64,000 nucleotides of DNA, from assembly GCA_037974335.1 (NCBI GenBank), contig CM075760.1, positions 14,371,059-14,435,058 of the forward strand, in the 5' to 3' direction. The translations under genes and the position numbers were made by a program. Positions 56,771 to 64,000 of the stretch are shown here, one piece after another. Below the pieces are notes generated by a model. It saw nothing but the letters and a program-made list of their open reading frames with translations, made no database searches and was not told where the DNA came from. Position 1 is the first letter of the stretch. Every line of letters starts with the position of its first letter. Source of the DNA: Prionace glauca (Eukaryota; Chordata; Chondrichthyes; Carcharhiniformes; Carcharhinidae).

Positions 56771-57385
56771 AAATTTTGGCACCTTGCAGAAGAGGATGTG
56801 ATATTACATTAATGGATGTGAATTCTTGCTCCATTGATACCATAGATCATACCTGACAATGATATTTTCACACTAACTGTAATTACAATGTTTTGCCAGC
56901 AGATGGAAATAAATCTTGGTGGGTTACATAACATGAAGCATGGACTGCAACAATACACTGGACACTGCATCTGTTCATTTTGAATTGGCCTCCATATGTA
57001 TATATGTTAGAATGGACCCCAGACATGATTATAATATATTATAACATATAGCACGCTGTTTAAACTGGTATTGCACCAGTACATGTCAATGTATACATCA
57101 CACAATCACCTTGATCCGAATTTTTCCAGGTAGGATCTAGCTTTGCACTTCTGCCACGTACAGTTCCGAATGGTGGTGGACATTAAAACAATTAACCGCA
57201 GCAGGAGCCTTAAATAAAACCACACTTCTTAACGATGTGAGAGCTCAGCAAATGGAGAAGAACAAAACTGAAACAATTGCTACAATCTTCCGCCAGAAGT
57301 GCCGAGAGGATTTTCCATCTCGGCCTCCTCCTGAGGTCCCCAGCATCACAGATGCCAGTTTCCAAGCAGCTCAATGCCTTTCACA
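56771..57385. other. Spacer, no recognised feature
   Basis: No gene or element was recognised. AT-rich. Confidence 0.5.
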
Positions 57386-57389
57386 GGAT

Positions 57390-58300
57390 AAGATTGGAAC
57401 AGGAGTAGGCCATTCGAGCCCGGGAGCCCGCTCCACCATGCAATATGACCATGATTGATCTGTGGCCTAACCCTGTGCTGAAGAGATTGGACACTGCAAG
57501 GATTATTGGTCCTGACAATATTTCAGCAATAATAATAATGATTTGTGCTCTGGAGCAAGCTGCGCCCCGGCCAATCTATTAAAGTATAGCTACATCACTA
57601 TCACATACCCAACAGTGTGGAAAATTAGCAGGCATGCTCTATCGCAAAAGGAAGGGCAAATACATCCCGGCCAATTATCGTCCAATGCAATCTCACTCGA
57701 TCAAAATAATAGAAAATATCGAGGATCAACCGATCAGTAATAATAATAATAATAATAATAATCTACTCAATGAAGCTCAGTCTGGGTTCCACTAGGAACA
57801 TTCGGTTCCAGAAATCATTTAAACTTAGTCCAAACATAGTGGAAATAGCTGTTTTAATGAGGTGAGTGTGCCCACCCTCCACATCAACACAACACTTGAC
57901 CGATGATGGCATCAAGAACCCTGAGCCAATCTGCAGTCAATGGGGATCCGGGGGTAAACTTTCCACTGGCTTCAGTCACACCGAGTACAGAGTAAGGTGG
58001 TTGGGTTTGTTGAAAGCCAATCAGCTCAGTCCCAGGGTATTGCTGCAGGAACTCCTCAGGATAGTGTGGCCTAATCTTCACCCTTCATTAGAAGGTCAGA
58101 AGTGGGATGTTCACTAATGATTGCACACTGTTCAGCACATTAGCGACTCCCCAGAAACTGGAGCAGTCCGTGTCCATATGCAGCAAGACTTCGAACACAT
58201 TCAGGCTTTGGTTGAGGAGGGGAGAGTAACATTCACGCCACACAGTGTCAGACAATGACCTTCTTCAAGGAAGAGAGATTCCTGGCATGGGTCACTGTCT
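57390..58300 (+). mobile_element. Non-LTR retrotransposon RT fragment, plus strand
   Basis: Conceptual plus-strand reading shows decayed RT landmarks IIGPDNIS, KGKYIPANYRPMQ and LLNEAQSGFH, then SQWGSGGKLSTGFSHTEYR (about 57930-57985) and a GMFTNDCTLFS-like YADD region near 58110. This is the same LINE family as the 3' fragments at 32.9, 42.9 and 51.2 kb. It has many stops and is interrupted by an (AAT)n tract near 57735-57765. Confidence 0.65.
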
Positions 58301-58309
58301 GTAGTGAGT

Positions 58310-58535
58310 CTGCACGTTCTCCCCGTGTCTAAATGGGTTTCTTCCGGGTGCTCCGCTTTCCTCCCATAGTCCAAAAGACGCCCTGGTTAGGGTGCATTGG
58401 GCCGTGCTAAATTCTCCCTCAGTGTAACCCGAACAGATGCTGGAATGTGGCGACTCGGGAATTTTCACAGTAACTTCATTGCAGTGTTAACACAAAGTTA
58501 TTTGTGACGAATGAACACATTTAACATTTGGGACC
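58310..58535 (+). mobile_element. SINE with stem-type 3' tail
   Basis: GTCTGCACGTTCTCCCCGTG, CCTCCCATAGTCCAAAAGAC and the tail ACAGTAACTTCATTGCAGTG followed by TTTGTGACGAATGAACA. The same tail type occurs at 9.7, 11.3, 13.7 and 59.57 kb. Confidence 0.8.
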
Positions 58536-59520
58536 CTGCGGTACCCCACTGTTAGCTGACCGTCACTCGGAAGAACACCTATTTATTTCCACTCTGTTTC
58601 TTATATGTCAATGAATTCTATACCAAGGCCAACATATCACTCCCCATCTCCCCAATGAAAGGTAGCTTTCATTGGGCTACCAATATTTTATGAAGAGCCT
58701 TCTGAAAGTGCAAATACACCACGTAAACTGGTTGCATCCCTCCCCCTCCCTACCCGAAAGAACCCCCCCCCTCCCTTCCCCACCTATGATTTACACTCTT
58801 AAAAAATGCAAGTAGTTTTGTTAAGATAAACATGTCTTTCTTAAGCCCATACTGATTTCATCAAACTCCGTCCATGCTTTCCAAATATTTTCCTATCATG
58901 GATTTGATAACAATCTCTAACTGATGCTGAAATCAGTCTGTAATTTATCAGTTTTATTCTCTCTTTCTCTGTATATATCGGGGTTACATTACCTGTAGGA
59001 ACTGTTTCGGCCTGTATAGAATTTTAGAAGATGGGCAGCAATGTATCTAACATTTCCTGGCCCATTTCCTTCCATATTCTGGGATTACCAGGCCCGAATG
59101 ACCAACCAGAATTTCACCCTATTATTTTCCCCAGAATGCTTTTACTAATACTGGTTTCCCTCAATACCGTCTTACAACTACCCCCTTGGTTCCCGAACAT
59201 TTCTGGGATGATACTTGTGTGAAGGTAGTGTCAAACTTAGTGTTCTATTCATTCAATATTTCTTTATTCCCCAATATACATTCCCTGGATTCGGGCTGTA
59301 AGGGATTTACATTTAACTTAACCAATCCTTCTCTCTTCAGATATTGATATAAACGGTTATAATTAATTTTTATGTTCCCTGCAATTTTACTTCCATTTTC
59401 TATTTCCCCCTCGATTATTTGGACTTTTTTTTGTTGAATTTTAAACATCTCTGAAAACTCAGGCTTGTTTCTTCTTCTGGTAATTTTATGTAGCTTTTAA
59501 CTAAGAAGTAACATTTCCTC
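58536..59520 (-). mobile_element. Decayed LINE RT fragment
   Basis: The minus strand shows VYLHFQKALHKI and NSGVPQG remnants of RT around 58545-58720. Plus-strand text at 59020-59190 matches the inter-domain region of CR1-like elements. It is more diverged than the copy at 54 kb. Confidence 0.6.
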
Positions 59521-59559
59521 CCCTGAAAGACATCCGAGAAAAAGATGAGCTTTGACCAT

Positions 59560-59770
59560 ATATGATTTTCACGGTAACTTCATTACAGTGTGAATGTAAA
59601 CCCATTTGTGACGAAGAAATAAACTTCAAACCTTTAAATACACACGATGTCTTTATCAATAAACTGAGCTGAAATTCCTCAGCTGCCAGGGTGGAACTGG
59701 AACTCCTGTCCCAAGCTTCTGGAATACTAGCTTAATAATGATATTGCTACACTACCCCCGAGACTGAAAT
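59560..59770. mobile_element. SINE tail fragments
   Basis: 59565-59630 has the CGGTAACTTCATTACAGTG tail. 59660-59760 resembles an inverted SINE head. Confidence 0.5.
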
Positions 59771-60009
59771 ATCATCACATTTATTAATGGAATAATTGAA
59801 CATTCAGTACTGGGTCACAGGTTGGATCGCGAGGTATCTTGTGGGAATTGAATACATTACCATTTGACTCAGAAATTATGTTGTTTCCATTCTTAACTGA
59901 TCACAGATGTGTTTTGGCATGATGACATTTACCTCAGTGTGCCTAAAGTCTGAGATCTATGTCCAATATTACACTATACATTTATAGCACGAATATATTA
60001 CAAATTAAT

Positions 60010-60945
60010 TTATGCTACATTAGGTTATTTCTCCGGTTATGTACACTGAGCCATCTCTCTATTTATGAGACATTAGTTCCTCTCAATTAGTACTAGAGTA
60101 GATCACGGATCTGATCCTAGTACATCTGATCCCATCTCTGTTTATATTACACAGGATTTGTCTATTTACATACATCTCTGCTAATTCAACACATGACCAT
60201 GTATATGTTGTCTGGCATTTAACTGTCAGAAGCAAGTCTTCTCCTGGCCTTGAGTCTTATTCTGACAGAATGACAGTGATTCATGGGAATCCATGTCAAA
60301 GTTCCATCAATTCATGAAATGACAAGGGGGAATAGGTGAGGTAGAGAAGGTCATATCGGGCTTGACGTTAATCGTGTATAAACTGCACTATCAGAACAGT
60401 TGAACACTTGGTTTGGTTCCCTTAGAACTGAGCAGTTTATGGGAGATTTAGTACAGACGCTCAAAGTGATGAATGGGAATGTTTTACTCATTAGAAAGAG
60501 ACTGTTACTCACTGGGAAGAGGGCAGTATACAGAAGATTGATTACAATACACTAGGATATGTCTCTTTATGTACTGAGTTTGACTCACTTGAATCATTAT
60601 TGCAACAGATCTCATATTTGTTTACATTGCATAAAATGCCGCTTTATTTATTCTATTTGCGTTGTACCAGAGCCAGTCTTTAATTATATGACAGTAGGCC
60701 TTGTCTGTTTTTACACTACATTCGGTTCTCCCTCTCGTTATGCCACCCTCGGCCATCTCTCTATTTGTGCTGCATTAGGTCCTCTCAATTAATACGACAG
60801 TAGACCACGGATCTGTTCATATTTCATCAGATCTCATCTCTTTTTTATATTACACGGGATTTGTCTCTTTGAATGACACCAACATCTGTCTCTGTTAATC
60901 TAACATACAACCATGAATATGTTGCCTGCCGAGATATTATCAATT
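60010..60945. repeat. Direct duplication of about 200 bp
   Basis: 60016-60215 and 60705-60935 are diverged copies: GAGCCATCTCTCTATTTATG against CGGCCATCTCTCTATTTGTG, and ACCATGTATATGTTGTCTGG against ACCATGAATATGTTGCCTGC. A further pair is 60555-60650 against 61975-62075 (TGAATCATTATTGCAACAGA against TGAATCATTATTGCAATAGA). Confidence 0.75.
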
Positions 60946-61700
60946 CCGATATAATATGGGTGTGCCTGTCTGACACTAATCATTCTTGATTGGAGCAGTA
61001 AGTTTAATTTTTACTAATTTCGATAAGTAGCTGCGAGAAATATCTAATTGCTCTGTTATTGTGTGAGTAATATTCAGTTTGAACAATTTCTCAGTGATTC
61101 ACTGGTGTTCGGGGACAGATATCTGAATAATCGTACAGTGCTCATTACAATATCTTCAAGCAACCACCGTTGTGATACATTTTATTAGTTGAATATTGCA
61201 CTGCACTGTGTCAATTTGACACAGACTTTAGAGATAAAGATTGACCTGTCTTATTTATACCGCTCAACAGATTCACTGACAGTGAGACAGAATTCTGTAC
61301 TCGCAATATCGCCAGATGGCCTCCCACAGGCTAAATATCTGTCCACTCATTAATTACTCATCTGTTTCACAGAGAAATAAAACGAAATCGCCGCAGAACG
61401 AGTGTTGGCAGTTAGGTTATGTTTGACTATATATATATATGTATATTCTGTAATTTGTATTGTTACCTTCGAAATTATTTTTCACTTTCGGATGTCTTCA
61501 TCTGCCTATGCCTAAGCTTTGTAATTCCCTCCCTAAATCTCCTTATTTCACTTTCCTCGTCTAAGTCAATCCATAAAACTGTCCCTGTATTGGCCATCCT
61601 TTCAGTCACCTGTTCAAATATCTCGTTGGTCAAAAGCAAGATGCTGTGGGTGCCCGAGATCCGAACAGAAAATTCTAGAAACACTCAGTGGATTATTCAT
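60946..61700. other. Spacer, no recognised feature
   Basis: No gene was recognised. A short (AT)n lies near 61428-61442. Confidence 0.5.
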
Positions 61701-61714
61701 CATAAGTGGAATGG

Positions 61715-61830
61715 TTTACGGCTCTCTCTCTCTATCTATCTTTTTCTCTCCCCCCGCCTCTGCCCCTGCCTCCCTCTCTCTCTCTCTCTCTCTCTGTCTG
61801 TCTCTCTCTCTCCCCCCGCCTCTGCCCCTG

Positions 61831-61886
<56 letters not shown>

Positions 61887-61950
61887 CCCCCCCCCGCCTC
61901 TGCCCCTGCCTCCCTCTCTCTCTGTCTCTCCCTCTCTCTCGCACATACAT
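61715..61950. repeat. (CT)n array with CCCCGCCTCTGCCCCTGCCT blocks
   Basis: Three blocks of CCCCGCCTCTGCCCCTGCCT separated by (TC)n runs of different length. Ser/Leu open frames here are artefacts. Confidence 0.95.
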
Positions 61951-62545
61951 TTGTTGTAGACATGTACAGCAAGACACAGGGCCTTGTGTCTTTATTTACT
62001 GCATGCAACTCATTTGAATCATTATTGCAATAGATCTTATATTTGTTTAAACGACATAACATACCAAACCATTTATTATTATTTGATGACATGCCGTGAG
62101 AAATGTTACAAATCATCATTTCTGAGTTCTTGTTCAGTCAAGAGGCCATTTCTGTTACATTGGGCTCCATCTCAGATATGATTGTGTCATACACTACTGA
62201 ACACATCCGTGCCTTACTTTGTGTTATATTGGACACTAATAATAAAGCCAACACTGTCTCAATAACTGGTTTTCTATAAAATGCGTTTGACAGATGGAAA
62301 AAAAGGACAGAACGAGATGAAAAGATGAAAATTAGCTTTAAAAATGTAATGGGGTTCGAAGAATGTGTTTCGTCTTGTTAATAACTACTGGGAGTTGTTC
62401 ATCATATTTAATTGCTCTTGCATTTCCTGGAATATTTTATTGAAAGTTTGGGATGAAACTTGTAACATCCTCTTGTTCAAAAGAGATTGAGGAACAGAAT
62501 GAATGTATGTCACATTGCACTGCAAATGGACATTAAAGGACAATT
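61951..62545. other. Spacer, no recognised feature
   Basis: Contains the 61975-62075 duplicate segment. No gene was recognised. Confidence 0.5.
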
Positions 62546-62547
62546 CA

Positions 62548-62710
62548 ACATGGCCACTCCAACTAACCTGTACATCTTTGGACTGTAGGAAGAAAGCAGT
62601 AAACCTGGAGGAAACCCACGCACATACGGGGTGAATGTGCAAACACCACACAGTTACACAAGGCTTAAATGAAACCTGTGTCCCTAACAGTCTGAGGTAC
62701 CAGTACTAAT
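62548..62710 (-). mobile_element. SINE fragment
   Basis: ACATCTTTGGACTGTAGGAA, GAGGAAACCCACGCACATAC and AATGTGCAAACACCACACAG are the inverted body of the tRNA-headed SINE family. Confidence 0.75.
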
Positions 62711-63225
62711 CACTGTGTAAATAATTGCTATTAATTTTAAGCATGATATTGTAATTTATTCTGTATTTATTGCACATTCTGTGTCTCAGTCAATAAATAA
62801 AGTTAATGAATGGCCCTGGACGCTCTTGAGTGTGATGTACAGCTGGTCATTCCGCTGCCAAGGCAATGCATCTTTCAAATGATTCACTGAAACTTCTCTC
62901 TTTCTCTGTCTCAGACTGAACCTAAATCAGATAACCTCTCTCCTCTCTCTCAGTCTCCATTAACTCACACAGGTTCCCAGGAGACGGATCTGACTCCGAG
63001 ATTATTTCTTTCTTCTTCCTTAAGGCACCTTGTGACTGAAAAGATAAAGCACAAAAATCTCAGCAGAGGAAAATTCATTGTAGGAACTTAACCATTTCAC
63101 TCAATTAACCTCTCTCCTCTATTTCTCACACACAGCACCCAGCACACTTAAACTTTCTATTTCGGAATGTCTCTGTGAATAAAAAATGTTGCTTTAATTT
63201 TCCCTCTTTTCCCTCAGTATAGAAC
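62711..63225. other. Spacer, no recognised feature
   Basis: No gene or element was recognised. Confidence 0.5.
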
Positions 63226-63556
63226 CCTACAGTGCAGAAACAGGCCCTTCGGCCCATCGAGTCTGCACCGAACACAATCCCACCCAGACCCTATCCCCAT
63301 ATCCCTACACATTTACCTGCTAATCCCTCTAACCTACACAATCCAGGACACTAAGGGGCAATTTAGCATAGCCAATGAACCTAACCCGCACATCTTTGGA
63401 CTGTGGGAGGAAACCGGAGCACCCGGAGAAAACCCACGCAGACACGAGGAGAATGTGCAAACTCCACACAGACAGTGACCCGAGCCGGGAAACGAACCCA
63501 GGACCCTGGAGCTGTGAAGCAGCAGTGCTAACCACTGTGCTACCGTGCCGCCCACA
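63226..63556 (-). mobile_element. Near full-length tRNA-derived SINE
   Basis: Minus-oriented copy of about 330 bp. The head on minus starts GGGCGGCACGGTAGCACAGT with A-box-like AGTGGTTAGCACTG and B-box-like GGGTTCGTTTCCC. The 3' end is GGGCCGAAGGGCCTGTTTCT followed by CACTGTAGGGTTCTA. It is the best-preserved reference copy for the fragments at 31.4, 46.0, 48.6 and 62.6 kb. Confidence 0.9.
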
Positions 63557-64000
63557 GTGGTAACCCTCAGTCTATCTTCCCTTCAATTAATCTGTTTAAA
63601 CCCCAAATATGGCCATTTTCTTGATTCATTAATATGGGAATGGGGGTGAATGTAATGCTGAGACCGGCAGCAATCTGTGTGACTGTTCATGATGCTTTCA
63701 GAGTGAGTTCACCCTCACAGGCAGGAAGACTGTTCACGGTGATAACATCAAACTGGCCCCGGTTGTTTCATTCTCAGGTAACACAACTTCCTATTTCTTT
63801 GCTGCCGGTTCCAAACCACACATCTCACTTCCGAGCAGAAAATATATCCAGAGACCACAACCTGGTGAGAACATCTGTCAGTGCGGCCTATATCTGCCCA
63901 CAGAGTCAGGGCAGAGTCAGACAGGTCACATTGCGGTGACATTTACAAATGAGCCTGGTGTGATCTGGTTAAAGTTTCCATTCCCGGACATAACTGGATG
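63557..64000. other. Spacer at window end, no recognised feature
   Basis: Open frames near 63634-63942 show no recognisable domain. Confidence 0.5.

Noticed and set aside
61419-62119. Ser/Leu-rich and Arg/Glu-rich frames
   Set aside because: (CT)n repeat artefacts on the two strands.

Overview
The window is cartilaginous-fish (most likely shark) genomic DNA. Its only recognisable protein-coding gene is one complete, germline (unrearranged) immunoglobulin mu heavy-chain cluster on the minus strand, between about 39.39 kb and 19.04 kb. The protein matches shark IgM (mature VH starting [10 protein letters not shown]4 tail ending [14 protein letters not shown]). The VH-D1-D2-JH-CH1..CH4-TM arrangement in one roughly 20 kb block is the translocon-free cluster organisation of sharks and skates. 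The surrounding repeats (tRNA-headed SINEs, CR1-like LINE tails, GT and GAGTGAG arrays) also fit an elasmobranch genome. The species cannot be named from the sequence.

Layout from high to low coordinate, the direction of transcription: promoter with a palindromic TATA element and an upstream 13-bp perfect dyad (39314-39389); leader exon 39181-39226; VH 38744-39048 with a 23-bp-spacer RSS; D1 38315-38331 (12-bp and 22-bp spacers); D2 37928-37939 (12/12); JH 37489-37536 (23). A 10.9 kb J-C intron follows. It is AT-rich with degenerate internal repeats near JH (33.7-37.4 kb), then a 4.2 kb GAGTGAG array (28.4-32.6 kb), then a 0.8 kb tract just upstream of CH1 that is G/A-rich on the coding strand and rich in AGCT. 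The constant exons are CH1 26305-26604, CH2 25579-25890, CH3 24354-24662 and CH4 plus secretory tail 23158-23549. Two membrane exons (19660-19787 and 19517-19525) lie beyond a GT-rich 3.4 kb intron. All exon joins are phase 1 except TM1-TM2 (phase 0), every exon is open, and all splice and recombination signals are present, so the gene looks functional.

Upstream of the cluster, 47.1-50.4 kb is a diverged duplicate of 38.8-41.3 kb. It contains a truncated VH pseudogene that retroelements have broken up, a relic of a second Ig cluster. The rest of 41-64 kb is retroelement debris: SINEs, a partly readable CR1-like LINE at 53.0-55.5 kb with a nested 0.64 kb element, and older LINE fragments at 50.4-51.8 kb and 56-59.5 kb.

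Downstream of the cluster (below 19 kb) are LINE tails (17.3-18.8 kb), a CpG-rich promoter-like island (16.5-17.1 kb), a pair of 175-bp inverted arms around a GT microsatellite (14.6-15.6 kb), a higher-order tandem repeat domain (7.9-14.4 kb), and 5-6 kb of simple minisatellites (1-6.4 kb). No other host gene, tRNA, rRNA or CRISPR array was recognised. Open frames in the minisatellites are low-complexity artefacts.
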